Source of the DNA: Leuctra nigra
Taxonomy: Eukaryota > Arthropoda > Insecta > Plecoptera > Leuctridae
Direction of reading: 5' to 3'
Assembly (NCBI GenBank): GCA_934045905.1
Contig: OW203761.1
Location: 67,442,626-67,506,625, forward strand
DNA: 64,000 bases
Below, in pieces: positions 1 through 13,685 of this stretch (positions are counted from its first letter, which is position 1; each line of letters opens with the position of its first letter). Below the pieces are notes generated by a model, which ran no database searches, had not been told where the DNA came from, and saw only the letters and a program-made list of their open reading frames with translations. The position numbers were made by a program, and so were the translations under genes.

Positions 1-1127
1 CACAAGCTTTAACCTCCATTGACTAAAAAATGGATGAAAACCTAGGAAATGAGGAAAATCTAAGGAACATTGTTAATTGTTACATTGTTACCTTTGTAGG
101 CTAACCTACATTGTTGGTCAATATACATTGACAAAAAGTGGATGAAAACCTAGGAAATGATGAAAATCTAAGGAACATTGTTAATCGTTACATTGTTACC
201 TTTGTAGGCTAACCTACATTGTTGGTCAATATACATTGACAAAAAAATGGATGAAAATCTATCGGGGGTGGACCCATCAGCTTCTGAATAACACGAACAG
301 TTAATTCCGGCGAATTGGAGAGTCTGACATAAAAAAGTGTTTCTGCACTTTTTAAGCCTCTCACCATCTACTATATAGGGTAACGTTGTCAACTCTCTTA
401 GAGTAATAGATTCGTCACAAAGTAGGAAACAAATAAAAAAATATCAATATGAGCTACTTCTAAAGTGGCACCCCCCTATTTTTATCGCATTTTCTTGAAG
501 CCTACACAACGTTATGCCGAGAAATGAAATAAAACACTTTTCGAAAATAATAGGCTTAACATTAACATGTAAAAAAAAATCTCCCCTCTGCCTCCTGGAG
601 TCGCCCGACGTTGCCCGGTCAGATAATTTTATAATAAAGTTAGGTGAGGGTAGCTGACCCTTAACAAGCTCTAACCTACAGTGACAAAAAATTGATGAAA
701 ACCTATCAGGATTGTGCCCTTCTGCTTCTGAAGGACATAAACTAAGAAATGCGGCGTATCGGAGCGTCTGACAGAAAAAAGTGTTTCTGCACTTTTTAAG
801 CCTCTCTCCATCATCTATATGGTGTATCATTTTCAGCTCTCTAAGAGTAATAGATTCGTCACAAAGTAGGAAACAAACAAAATTTTTTCAATATGAGCTA
901 CTTCTAAAGTGGCACCCCCCTGTTTTTATCGAATTTTCTTGAAGCCTACACAACGTTATGCCGAGAAATGTAATAAAACACTTTTCGAAAAAAAATAGGC
1001 TTAAAAATAAAATTATAAAAAAGAACCCCACTCTGCCCCCTTGGAGTCGCCCGACGCTGCCCTGTCAGATTATTATATAATAAAGTTAGGTTAATACAGG
1101 TTAGCGAAGCGAGCGTAGCTGACTCAT
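1..1127 (+). repeat. Unit U1, short class
   Basis: 1127 bp. It lacks the 28-bp cassette; the junction reads GAGGGTAGCTGACC at 647-660. Half A has GCGAATTGGAG, shared only with U5. Half B is type b1 (GAGTAATAG, GAGCTACTTC, AAAAAAGAACC). Confidence 0.93.
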
Positions 1128-2255
1128 CACAAGCTTTAACCTCCATTGACTAAAAAATGGATGAAAACCTAGGAAATGAGGAAAATCTAAGGAACATTGT
1201 TAATTGTTACATTGTTACCTTTGTAGGCTAACCTACATTGTTGGTCGATATACATTGACAAAAAGTGGATGAAAACCTAGGAAATGATGAAAATCTAAGG
1301 AACATTGTTAATCGTTACATTGTTACCTTTGTAGGCTAACCTACATTGTTGGTCAATATACATTGACAAAAAAATGGATGAAAATCTATCGGGGGTGGAC
1401 CCATCAGCTTCTGAATAACACGAACAGTTAATTCCGGCGAATCGGAGAGTCTGACATAAAAAAGTGTTTCTGCACTTTTTAAGCCTCTCACCATCTACTA
1501 TATAGGGTAACGTTGTCAACTCTCTTAGAGTAATAGATTCGTCACAAAGTAGGAAACAAATAAAAAAATATCAATATGAGCTACTTCTAAAGTGGCACCC
1601 CCCTATTTTTATCGCATTTTCTTGAAGCCTACACAACGTTATGCCGAGAAATGAAATAAAACACTTTTCGAAAATAATAGGCTTAACATTAACAAATAAA
1701 AAAAAATCTCCCCTCTGCCTCCTGGAGTCGCCCGACGTTGCCCGGTCAGATAATTTTATAATAAAGTTAGGTGAGGATAGCTGACCCTTAACAAGCTCTA
1801 ACCTACAGTGACAAAAAATTGATGAAAACCTATCAGGATTGTGCCCTTCTGCTTCTGAAGGACATAAACTAAGAAATGCGGCGTATCGGAGCGTCTGACA
1901 GAAAAAAGTGTTTCTGCACTTTTTAAGCCTCTCTCCATCATCTATATGGTGTATCATTTTCAGCTCTCTAAGAGTAAAAAATTCGTCACAAAGTAGGAAA
2001 CAAACAAAATTTTTTCAATATGAGCTATTTCTAAAGTGGCACCCCCCTGTTTTTATCGAATTTTCTTGAAGCCTACACAACGTTATGCCGAGAAATGTAA
2101 TAAAACACTTTTCGAAAAAAAATAGGCTTAAAAATAAAATTATAAAAAAGGAACCCCACTCTGCCCCCTTGGAGTCGCCCGACGCTGCCCTGTCAGATTA
2201 TTATATAATAAAGTTAGGTTAATACAGGTTAGCGAAGCGAGCGTAGCTGACTCAT
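1128..2255 (+). repeat. Unit U2, short class
   Basis: 1128 bp. The cassette is absent and the junction reads GAGGATAGCTG. The first subrepeat has GGTCGATATAC, shared with U6 and U10. Half B is type b2 (GAGTAAAAAATTC, GAGCTATTTC, AAAAAAGGAACC). Confidence 0.93.
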
Positions 2256-3410
2256 CACAAGCTTTAACCTCCATTGACTAAAAAATGGATGAAAACCTAG
2301 GAAATGAGGAAAATCTAAGGAACATTGTTAATTGTTACATTGTTACCTTTGTAGGCTAACCTACATTGTTGGTCAATATACATTGACAAAAAGTGGATGA
2401 AAACCTAGGAAATGATGAAAATCTAAGGAACATTGTTAATCGTTACATTGTTACCTTTGTAGGCTAACCTACATTGTTGGTCAATATACATTGACAAAAA
2501 AATGGATGAAAATCTATCGGGGGTGGACCCATCAGCTTCTGAATAACACGAACAGTTAATTCCGGCGAATCGGAGAGTCTGACATAAAAAAGTGTTTCTG
2601 CACTTTTTAAGCCTCTCACCATCTACTATATAGGGTAACGTTGTCAACTCTCTTAGAGTAATAGATTCGTCACAAAGTAGGAAACAAATAAAAAAATATC
2701 AATATGAGCTACTTCTAAAGTGGCACCCCCCTATTTTTATCGCATTTTCTTGAAGCCTACACAACGTTATGCCGAGAAATGAAATAAAACACTTTTCGAA
2801 AATAATAGGCTTAACATTAACATGTAAAAAAAAATCTCCCCTCTGCCTCCTGGAGTCGCCCGACGTTGCCCGGTCAGATAATTTTATAATAAAGTTAGGT
2901 GAGGGTAGGTTAGCGAAGCGAGCGAAGCGAGCGTAGCTGACCCTTAACAAGCTCTAACCTACAGTGACAAAAAATTGATGAAAACCTATCAGGATTGTGC
3001 CCTTCTGCTTCTGAAGGACATAAACTAAGAAATGCGGCGTATCGGAGCGTCTGACAGAAAAAAGTGTTTCTGCACTTTTTAAGCCTCTCTCCATCATCTA
3101 TATGGTGTATTATTTTCAGCTCTCTAAGAGTAATAGATTCGTCACAAAGTAGGAAACAAACAAAATTTTTTCAATATGAGCTACTTCTAAAGTGGCACCC
3201 CCCTGTTTTTATCGAATTTTCTTGAAGCCTACACAACGTTATGCCGAGAAATGTAATAAAACACTTTTCGAAAAAAAATAGGCTTAAAAATAAAATTATA
3301 AAAAAGAACCCCACTCTGCCCCCTTGGAGTCGCCCGACGCTGCCCTGTCAGATTATTATATAATAAAGTTAGGTTAATACAGGTTAGCGAAGCGAGCGTA
3401 GCTGACTCAT
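2256..3410 (+). repeat. Unit U3, full length
   Basis: 1155 bp with the two-copy 9-mer cassette. Half B is type b1, with a private GTGTATTATTTTC near 3105. Confidence 0.93.
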
Positions 3411-4564
3411 CACAAGCTTTAACCTCCATTGACTAAAAAATGGATGAAAACCTAGGAAATGAGGAAAATCTAAGGAACATTGTTAATTGTTACATTGTTA
3501 CCTTTGTAGGCTAACCTACATTGTTGGTCAATATACATTGACAAAAAGTGGATGAAAACCTAGGAAATGATGAAAATCTAAGGAACATTGTTAATCGTTA
3601 CATTGTTACCTTTGTAGGCTAACCTACATTGTTGGTCAATATACATTGACAAAAAAATGGATGAAAATCTATCGGGGGTGGACCCATCAGCTTCTGAATA
3701 ACACGAACAGTTAATTCCGGCGAATCGGAGAGTCTGACATAAAAAAGTGTTTCTGCACTTTTTAAGCCTCTCACCATCTACTATATAGGGTAACGTTGTC
3801 AACTCTCTTAGAGTAATAGATTCGTCACAAAGTAGGAAACAAATAAAAAAATATCAATATGAGCTACTTCTAAAGTGGCACCCCCCTATTTTTATCGCAT
3901 TTTCTTGAAGCCTACACAACGTTATGCCGAGAAATGAAATAAAACACTTTTCTAAAATAATAGGCTTAACATTAACATGTAAAAAAAATCTCCCCTCTGC
4001 CTCCTGGAGTCGCCCGACGTTGCCCGGTCAGATAATTTTATAATAAAGTTAGGTGAGGGTAGGTTAGCGAAGCGAGCGAAGCGAGCGTAGCTGACCCTTA
4101 ACAAGCTCTAACCTACAGTGACAAAAAATTGATGAAAACCTATCAGGATTGTGCCCTTCTGCTTCTGAAGGACATAAACTAAGAAATGCGGCGTATCGGA
4201 GCGTCTGACAGAAAAAAGTGTTTCTGCACTTTTTAAGCCTCTCTCCATCATCTATATGGTGTATCATTTTCAGCTCTCTAAGAGTAATAGATTCGTCACA
4301 AAGTAGGAAACAAACAAAATTTTTTCAATATGAGCTACTTCTAAAGTGGCACCCCCCTGTTTTTATCGAATTTTCTTGTAGCCTACACAACGTTATGCCG
4401 AGAAATGTAATAAAACACTTTTCGAAAAAAAATAGGCTTAAAAATAAAATTATAAAAAAGAACCCCACTCTGCCCCCTTGGAGTCGCCCGACGCTGTCCT
4501 GTCAGATTATTATATAATAAAGTTAGGTTAATACAGGTTAGCGAAGCGAGCGTAGCTGACTCAT
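3411..4564 (+). repeat. Unit U4, full length
   Basis: 1154 bp. Private changes are TTTTCTAAAA near 3951 (breaks the 10-bp palindrome), CTTGTAGCC near 4376 and GCTGTCCTG near 4494. Half B is type b1. Confidence 0.93.
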
Positions 4565-5718
4565 CACAAGCTTTAACCTCCATTGACTAAAAAATGGATG
4601 AAAACCTAGGAAATGAGGAAAATCTAAGGAACATTGTTAATTGTTACATTGTTACCTTTGTAGGCTAACCTACATTGTTGGTCAATATACATTGACAAAA
4701 AGTGGATGAAAACCTAGGAAATGATGAAAATCTAAGGAACATTGTTAATCGTTACATTGTTACCTTTGTAGGCTAACCTACATTGTTGGTCAATATACAT
4801 TGACAAAAAAATGGATGAAAATCTATCGGGGGTGGACCCATCAGCTTCTGAATAACACGAACAGTTAATTCCGGCGAATTGGAGAGTCTGACATAAAAAA
4901 GTGTTTCTGCACTTTTTAAGCCTCTCACCATCTACTATATAGGGTAACGTTGTCAACTCTCTTAGAGTAATAGATTCGTCACAAAGTAGGAAACAAATAA
5001 AAAAATATCAATATGAGCTACTTCTAAAGTGGCACCCCCCTATTTTTATCGCATTTTCTTGAAGCCTACACAACGTTATTATGCGAGAAATGAAATAAAA
5101 CACTTTTCGAAAATAATAGGCTTAACATTAACATGTAAAAAAAATCTCCCCTCTGCCTCCTGGAGTCGCCCGACGTTGCCCGGTCAGATAATTTTATAAT
5201 AAAGTTAGGTGAGGGTAGGTTAGCGAAGCGAGCGAAGCGAGCGTAGCTGACCCTTAACAAGCTCTAACCTACAGTGACAAAAAATTGATGAAAACCTATC
5301 AGGATTGTGCCCTTCTGCTTCTGAAGGACATAAACTAAGAAATGCGGCGTATCGGAGCGTCTGACAGAAAAAGTGTTCTGCACTTTTTAAGCCTCTCTCC
5401 ATCATCTATATGGTGTATCATTTTCAGCTCTCTAAGAGTAATAGATTCGTCACAAAGTAGGAAACAAACAAAATTTTTTCAATATGAGCTACTTCTAAAG
5501 TGGCACCCCCCTGTTTTTATCGAATTTTCTTGAAGCCTACACAACGTTATGCCGAGAAATGTAATAAAACACTTTTCGAAAAAAAATAGGCTTAAAAATA
5601 AAATTATAAAAAAGAACCCCACTCTGCCCCCTTGGAGTCGCCCGACGCTGCCCTGTCAGATTATTATATAATAAAGTTAGGTTAATACAGGTTAGCGAAG
5701 CGAGCGTAGCTGACTCAT
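4565..5718 (+). repeat. Unit U5, full length with a cluster of private indels
   Basis: 1154 bp. GCGAATTGGAG links it to U1. Near 5074-5086 the usual CGTTATGCCGAG reads CGTTATTATGCGAG, and near 5367-5379 an A run and a T run are each one base short. These may be sequencing errors. Half B is type b1. Confidence 0.92.
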
Positions 5719-6844
5719 CACAAGCTTTAACCTCCATTGACTAAAAAATGGATGAAAACCTAGGAAATGAGGAAAATCTAAGGAACATTGTTAATTGTTA
5801 CATTGTTACCTTTGTAGGCTAACCTACATTGTTGGTCGATATACATTGACAAAAAGTGGATGAAAACCTAGGAAATGATGAAAATCTAAGGAACATTGTT
5901 AATCGTTACATTGTTACCTTTGTAGGCTAACCTACATTGTTGGTCAATATACATTGACAAAAAAATGGATGAAAATCTATCGGGGGTGGACCCATCAGCT
6001 TCTGAATAACACGAACAGTTAATTCCGGCGAAACGGAGAGTCTGACATAAAAAAGTGTTTCTGCACTTTTTAAGCCTCTCACCATCTACTATATAGGGTA
6101 ACGTTGTCAACTCTCTTAGAGTAATAGATTCGTCACAAAGTAGGAAACAAATAAAAAAATATCAATATGAGCTACTTCTAAAGTGGCACCCCCCTATTTT
6201 TATCGCATTTTCTTGAAGCCTACACAACGTTATGCCGAGAAATGAAATAAAACACTTTTCGAAAATAATAGGCTTAACATTAACAAGTAAAAAAAATCTC
6301 CCCTCTGCCTCCTGGAGTCGCCCGACGTTGCCCGGTCAGATAATTTTATAATAAAGTTAGGTGAGGGTAGCTGACCCTTAACAAGCTCTAACCTACAGTG
6401 ACAAAAAATTGATGAAAACCTATCAGGATTGTGCCCTTCTGCTTCTGAAGGACATAAACTAAGAAATGCGGCGTATCGGAGCGTCTGACAGAAAAAAGTG
6501 TTTCTGCACTTTTTAAGCCTCTCTCCATCATCTATATGGTGTATCATTTTCAGCTCTCTAAGAGTAATAGATTCGTCACAAAGTAGGAAACAAACAAAAT
6601 TTTTTCAATATGAGCTACTTCTAAAGTGGCACCCCCCTGTTTTTATCGAATTTTCTTGAAGCCTACACAACGTTATGCCGAGAAATGTAATAAAACACTT
6701 TTCGATAAAAAATAGGCTTAAAAATAAAATTATAAAAAAGAACCCCACTCTGCCCCCTTGGAGTCGCCCGACGCTGCCCTGTCAGATTATTATATAATAA
6801 AGTTAGGTTAATACAGGTTAGCGAAGCGAGCGTAGCTGACTCAT
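5719..6844 (+). repeat. Unit U6, short class
   Basis: 1126 bp, cassette absent (GAGGGTAG form). It carries GGTCGATATAC, a private GCGAAACGGAG near 6028 and AACAAGTAAAAAAAATC, the last shared with U8 and U13. Half B is type b1 with TTTTCGATAA near 6702. Confidence 0.93.
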
Positions 6845-8000
6845 CACAAGCTTTAACCTCCATTGACTAAAAAATGGATGAAAACCTAGGAAATGAGGAA
6901 AATCTAAGGAACATTGTTAATTGTTACATTGTTACCTTTGTAGGCTAACCTACATTGTTGGTCAATATACATTGACAAAAAAATGGATGAAAACCTAGGA
7001 AATGATGAAAATCTAAGGAACAATGTTAATTGTTACATTGTAACCTTTGTAGGCTAACCTACATTGTTGGTCAATATACATTGACAAAAAAATGGATGAA
7101 AATCTATCGGGGGTGGACCCATCAGCTTCTGAATAACACGAACAGTTAATTCCGGTGAATCGGAGAGTCTGACATAAAAAAGTGTTTCTGCACTTTTTAA
7201 GCCTCTCACCATCTACTATATAGGGTAACGTTGTCAACTCTCTTAGAGTAATAGATCGTCACAAAGTAGGAAACAAATAAAAAAATATCAATATGAGCTA
7301 CTTCTAAAGTGGCACCCCCTATTTTTATCGCATTTTCTTGAAGCCTACACAACGTTATGCCGAGAAATGAAATAAAACACTTTTCGAAAATAATAGGCTT
7401 AACATTAACATGTAAAAAAAAAATCTCCCCTCTGCCTCCTGGAGTCGCCCGACGTTGCCCGGTCAGATAATTTTATAATAAAGTTAGGTGAGGGTAGGTT
7501 AGCGAAGCGAGCGAAGCGAGCATAGCTGACCCTTAACAAGCTTTAACCTACAGTGACAAAAAATTGATGAAAACCTATCAGGATTGTGCCCTTCTGCTTC
7601 TGAAGGACATAAACTAAGAAATGCGGCGTATCGGAGCGTCTGACAGAAAAAAGTGTTTCTGCACTTTTTAAGCCTCTCTCCATCATCTATATGGTGTATC
7701 ATTTTCAGCTCTCTAAGAGTAAAAAATTCGTCACAAAGTAGGAAACAAACAAAATTTTTTCAATATGAGCTATTTCTAAAGTGGCACCCCCCTGTTTTTA
7801 TCGAATTTTCTTGAAGCCTACACAACGTTATGCCGAGAAATGTAATAAAACACTTTTCGAAAAAAAATAGGCTTAAAAATAAAATTATAAAAAAGGAACC
7901 CCACTCTGCCCCCTTGGAGTCGCCCGACGCTGCCCTGTCAGATTATTATATAATAAAGTTAGGTTAATACAGGTTAGCGAAGCGAGCGTAGCTGACTCAT
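6845..8000 (+). repeat. Unit U7, full length, X-type half A
   Basis: 1156 bp. Subrepeat 2 starts ACAAAAAAATGG (X type). It has several private changes: ACAATGTTAATTG near 7021, ATAGATCGTC near 7251, and one fewer C in the GTGGCACC run near 7313. The junction reads GCGAGCATAGC, shared with U12. Half B is type b2. Confidence 0.93.
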
Positions 8001-9127
8001 CACAAGCTTTAACCTCCATTGACTAAAAAATGGATGAAAACCTAGGAAATGAGGAAAATCTAAGGAACATTGTTAATTGTTACATTGTTACCTTTGTAGG
8101 CTAACCTACATTGTTGGTCAATATACATTGACAAAAAGTGGATGAAAACCTAGGAAATGATGAAAATCTAAGGAACATTGTTAATCGTTACATTGTTACC
8201 TTTGTAGGCTAACCTACATTGTTGGTCAATATACATTGACAAAAAAATGGATGAAAATCTATCGGGGGTGGACCCATCAGCTTCTGAATAACACGAACAG
8301 TTAATTCCGGCGAATCGGAGAGTCTGACATAAAAAAGTGTTTCTGCACTTTTTAAGCCTCTCACCATCTACTATATAGGGTAACGTTGTCAACTCTCTTA
8401 GAGTAATAGATTCGTCACAAAGTAGGAAACAAATAAAAAAATATCAATATGAGCTACTTCTAAAGTGGCACCCCCCTATTTTTATCGCATTTTCTTGAAG
8501 CCTACACAACGTTATGCCGAGAAATGAAATAAAACACTTTTCGAAAATAATAGGCTTAACATTAACAAGTAAAAAAAATCTCCCCTCTGCCTCCTGGAGT
8601 CGCCCGACGTTGCCCGGTCAGATAATTTTATAATAAAGTTAGGTGAGGGTAGCTGACCCTTAACAAGCTCTAACCTACAGTGACAAAAAATTGATGAAAA
8701 CCTATCAGGATTGTGCCCTTCTGCTTCTGAAGGACATAAACTAAGAAATGCGGCGTATCGGAGCGTCTGACAGAAAAAAGTGTTTCTGCACTTTTTAAGC
8801 CTCTCTCCATCATCTATATGGTGTATCATTTTCAGCTCTCTAAGAGTAAAAAATTCGTCACAAAGTAGGAAACAAACAAAATTTTTTCAATATGAGCTAT
8901 TTCTAAAGTGGCACCCCCCTGTTTTTATCGAATTTTCTTGAAGCCTACACAACGTTATGCCGAGAAATGTAATAAAACACTTTTCGAAAAAAAATAGGCT
9001 TAAAAATAAAATTATAAAAAAGGAACCCCACTCTGCCCCCTTGGAGTCGCCCGACGCTGCCCTGTCAGATTATTATATAATAAAGTTAGGTTAATACAGG
9101 TTAGCGAAGCGAGCGTAGCTGACTCAT
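8001..9127 (+). repeat. Unit U8, short class
   Basis: 1127 bp, cassette absent (GAGGGTAG form), AACAAGTAAAAAAAATC in half A and b2 half B. Near-twin of U13, 5685 bp downstream. Confidence 0.93.
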
Positions 9128-10273
9128 CACAAGCTTTAACCTCCATTGACTAAAAAATGGATGAAAACCTAGGAAATGAGGAAAATCTAAGGAACATTGT
9201 TAATTGTTACATTGTTACCTTTGTAGGCTAACCTACATTGTTGGTCAATATACATTGACAAAAAGTGGATGAAAACCTAGGAAATGATGAAAATCTAAGG
9301 AACATTGTTAATCGTTACATTGTTACCTTTGTAGGCTAACCTACATTGTTGGTCAATATACATTGACAAAAAAATGGATGAAAATCTATCGGGGGTGGAC
9401 CCATCAGCTTCTGAATAACACGAACAGTTAATTCCGGCGAATCGGAGAGTCTGACATAAAAAAGTGTTTCTGCACTTTTTAAGCCTCTCACCATCTACTA
9501 TATAGGGTAACGTTGTCAACTCTCTTAGAGTAATAGATTCGTCACAAAGTAGGAAACAAATAAAAAAATATCAATATGAGCTACTTCTTAAGTGGCACCC
9601 CCCTATTTTTATCGCATTTTCTTGAAGCCTACACAACGTTATGCCGAGAAATGAAATAAAACACTTTTCGAAAATAATAGGCTTAACATTAACATGTAAA
9701 AAAAAATCTCCCCTCTGCCTCCTGGAGTCGCCCGACGTTGCCCGGTCAGATAATTTTATAATAAAGTTAGGTGAGGGTAGGTTAGCGAAGCGAGCGTAGC
9801 TGACCCTTAACAAGCTCTAACCTACAGTGACAAAAAATTGATGAAAACCTATCAGGATTGTGCCCTTCTGCTTCTGAAGGACATAAACTAAGAAATGCGG
9901 CGTATCGGAGCGTCTGACAGAAAAAAGTGTTTCTGCACTTTTTAAGCCTCTCTCCATCATCTATATGGTGTATCATTTTCAGCTCTCTAAGAGTAATAGA
10001 TTCGTCACAAAGTAGGAAACAAACAAAATTTTTTCAATATGAGCTACTTCTAAAGTGGCACCCCCCTGTTTTTATCGAATTTTCTTGAAGCCTACACAAC
10101 GTTATGCCGAGAAATGTAATAAAACACTTTTCGAAAAAAAATAGGCTTAAAAATAAAATTATAAAAAAGAACCCCACTCTGCCCCCTTGGAGTCGCCCGA
10201 CGCTGCCCTGTCAGATTATTATATAATAAAGTTAGGTTAATACAGGTTAGCGAAGCGAGCGTAGCTGACTCAT
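9128..10273 (+). repeat. Unit U9, intermediate with one GCGAAGCGA at A-to-B
   Basis: 1146 bp, the only unit with a single 9-mer at the A-to-B junction (around 9780-9800). It is exactly 9 bp shorter than the common 1155-bp form. A private CTTCTTAAGTGG lies near 9586. Half B is type b1. Confidence 0.94.
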
Positions 10274-11400
10274 CACAAGCTTTAACCTCCATTGACTAAA
10301 AAATGGATGAAAACCTAGGAAATGAGGAAAATCTTAGGAACATTGTTAATTGTTACATTGTTACCTTTGTAGGCTAACCTACATTGTTGGTCGATATACA
10401 TTGACAAAAAGTGGATGAAAACCTAGGAAATGATGAAAATCTAAGGAACATTGTTAATCGTTACATTGTTACCTTTGTAGGCTAACCTACATTGTTGGTC
10501 AATATACATTGACAAAAAAATGGATGAAAATCTATCGGGGGTGGACCAATCAGCTTCTGAATAACACGAACAGTTAATTCCGGCGAATCGGAGAGTCTGA
10601 CATAAAAAAGTGTTTCTGCACTTTTTAAGCCTCTCACCATCTACTATATAGGGTAACGTTGTCAACTCTCTTAGAGTAATAGATTCGTCACAAAGTAGGA
10701 AACAAATAAAAAAATATCAATATGAGCTACTTCTAAAGTGGCACCCCCCTATTTTTATCGCATTTTCTTGAAGCCTACACAACGTTATGCCGAGAAATGA
10801 AATAAAACACTTTTCGAAAATAATAGGCTTAACATTAACAAGTAAAAAAAAATCTCCCCTCTGCCTCCTGGAGTCGCCCGACGTTGCCCGGTCAGATAAT
10901 TTTATAATAAAGTTAGGTGAGGATAGCTGACCCTTAACAAGCTCTAACCTACAGTGACAAAAAATTGATGAAAACCTATCAGGATTGTGCCCTTCTGCTT
11001 CTGAAGGACATAAACTAAGAAATGCGGCGTATCGGAGCGTCTGACAGAAAAAAGTGTTTCTGCACTTTTTAAGCCTCTCTCCATCATCTATATGGTGTAT
11101 CATTTTCAGCTCTCTAAGAGTAATAGATTCGTCACAAAGTAGGAAACAAACAAAATTTTTTCAATATGAGCTACTTCTAAAGTGGCACCCCCCTGTTTTT
11201 ATCGAATTTTCTTGAAGCCTACACAACGTTATGCCGAGAAATGTAATAAAACACTTTTCGAAAAAAAATAGGCTTAAAAATAAAATTATAAAAAAGAACC
11301 CCACTCTGCCCCCTTGGAGTCGCCCGACGCTGCCCTGTCAGATTATTATATAATAAAGTTAGGTTAATACAGGTTAGCGAAGCGAGCGTAGCTGACTCAT
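10274..11400 (+). repeat. Unit U10, short class
   Basis: 1127 bp, cassette absent (GAGGATAG form). GGTCGATATAC is shared with U2 and U6. Private changes are AATCTTAGG near 10331 and GGACCAATC near 10543. Half B is type b1. Confidence 0.93.
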
Positions 11401-12528
11401 CACAAGCTTTAACCTCCATTGACTAAAAAATGGATGAAAACCTAGGAAATGAGGAAAATCTAAGGAACATTGTTAATTGTTACATTGTTACCTTTGTAGG
11501 CTAACCTACATTGTTGGTCAATATACATGGACAAAAAAATGGATGAAAACCTAGGAAATGATGAAAATCTAAGGAACATTGTTAATTGTTACATTGTTAC
11601 CTTTGTAGGCTAACCTACATTGTTGGTCAATATACATTGACAAAAAAATGGATGAAAATCTATCGGGGGTGGACCCATCAGCTTCTGAATAACACGAACA
11701 GTTAATTCCGGCGAATCGGAGAGTCTGACATAAAAAAGTGTTTCTGCACTTTTTAAGCCTCTCACCATCTACTATATAGGGTAACGTTGTCAACTCTCTT
11801 AGAGTAATAGATTCGTCACAAAGTAGGAAACAAATAAAAAAATATCAATATGAGCTACTTCTAAAGTGGCACCCCCCTATTTTTATCGCATTTTCTTGAA
11901 GCCTACACAACGTTATGCCGAGAAATGAAATAAAACACTTTTCGAAAATAATAGGCTTAACATTAACATGTAAAAAAAAATCTCCCCTCTGCCTCCTGGA
12001 GTCGCCCGACGTTGCCCGGTCAGATAATTTTATAATAAAGTTAGGTGAGGATAGCTGACCCTTAACAAGCTCTAACCTACAGTGACAAAAAATTGATGAA
12101 AACCTATCAGGATTGTGCCCTTCTGCTTCTGAAGGACATAAACTAAGAAATGCGGCGTATCGGAGCGTCTGACAGAAAAAAGTGTTTCTGCACTTTTTAA
12201 GCCTCTCTCCATCATCTATATGGTGTATCATTTTCAGCTCTCTAAGAGTAATAGATTCGTCACAAAGTAGGAAACAAACAAAATTTTTTCAATATGAGCT
12301 ACTTCTAAAGTGGCACCCCCCTGTACTTATCGAATTTTCTTGAAGCCTACACAACGTTATGCCGAGAAATGTAATAAAACACTTTTCGAAAAAAAATAGG
12401 CTTAAAAATAAAATTATAAAAAAGAACCCCACTCTGCCCCCTTGGAGTCGCCCGACGCTGCCCTGTCAGATTATTATATAATAAAGTTAGGTTAATACAG
12501 GTTAGCGAAGCGAGCGTAGCTGACTCAT
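11401..12528 (+). repeat. Unit U11, short class
   Basis: 1128 bp, cassette absent (GAGGATAG form), X-type start of subrepeat 2 with a private ACATGGAC near 11526 that breaks the GTCAAT/ATTGAC stem. Half B is type b1 with a private CTGTACTTATC near 12321. Confidence 0.93.
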
Positions 12529-13685
12529 CACAAGCTTTAACCTCCATTGACTAAAAAATGGATGAAAACCTAGGAAATGAGGAAAATCTAAGGAACATTG
12601 TTAATTGTTACATTGTTACCTTTGTAGGCTAACCTACATTGTTGGTCAATATACATTGACAAAAAAATGGATGAAAACCTAGGAAATGATGAAAATCTAA
12701 GGAACATTGTTAATTGTTACATTGTTACCTTTGTAGGCTAACCTACATTGTTGGTCAATATACATTGACAAAAAAATGGATGAAAATCTATCGGGGGTGG
12801 ACCCATCAGCTTCTGAATAACACGAACAGTTAATTCCGGCGAATCGGAGAGTCTGACATAAAAAAGTGTTTCTGCACTTTTTAAGCCTCTCACCATCTAC
12901 TATATAGGGTAACGTTGTCAACTCTCTTAGAGTAATAGATTCGTCACAAAGTAGGAAACAAATAAAAAAATATCAATATGAGCTACTTCTAAAGTGGCAC
13001 CCTCTATTTTTATCGCATTTTCTTGAAGCCTACACAACGTTATGCCGAGAAATGAAATAAAACACTTTTCGAAAACAATAGGCTTAACATTAACATGTAA
13101 AAAAAAAATCTCCCCTCTGCCTCCTGGAGTCGCCCGACGTTGCCCGGTCAGATAATTTTATAATAAAGTTAGGTGAGGGTAGGTTAGCGAAGCGAGCGAA
13201 GCGAGCATAGCTGACCCTTAACAAGCTTTAACCTACAGTGACAAAAAATTGATGAAAACCTATCAGGATTGTGCCCTTCTGCTTCTGAAGGACATAAACT
13301 AAGAAATGCGGCGTATCGGAGCGTCTGACAGAAAAAAGTGTTTCTGCACTTTTTAAGCCTCTCTCCATCATCTATATGGTGTATCATTTTCAGCTCTCTA
13401 AGAGTAAAAAATTCGTCACAAAGTAGGAAACAAACAAAATTTTTTCAATATGAGCTATTTCTAAAGTGGCACCCCCCTGTTTTTATCGAATTTTCTTGAA
13501 GCCTACACAACGTTATGCCGAGAAATGTAATAAAACACTTTTCGAAAAAAAATAGGCTTAAAAATAAAATTATAAAAAAGGAACCCCACTCTGCCCCCTT
13601 GGAGTCGCCCGACGCTGCCCTGTCAGATTATTATATAATAAAGTTAGGTTAATACAGGTTAGCGAAGCGAGCGTAGCTGACTCAT
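12529..13685 (+). repeat. Unit U12, full length, X-type half A
   Basis: 1157 bp. It has X-type subrepeats, GGCACCCTCTATTT (shared with U19, U22 and U40) and GCGAGCATAGC (shared with U7). Private GAAAACAATAGG near 13071. Half B is type b2. Confidence 0.93.

Noticed and set aside
168..392. A 74-residue open frame (minus strand here, plus strand in the right arm) repeated in nearly every unit
   Set aside because: It is conserved only because the unit is. The start codon is TTG, R3 carries a stop, there is no ribosome-binding or splice context, and unit-to-unit changes show no clear coding constraint. It is kept only as a possible relic in the findings.
444..830. A 128-residue frame that looks like a fusion of two shorter frames
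   Set aside because: It exists only where the 28-bp cassette is missing; with the cassette the frame splits into frames of 83 and 67 residues. The frame follows indels in the repeat and is not under selection.
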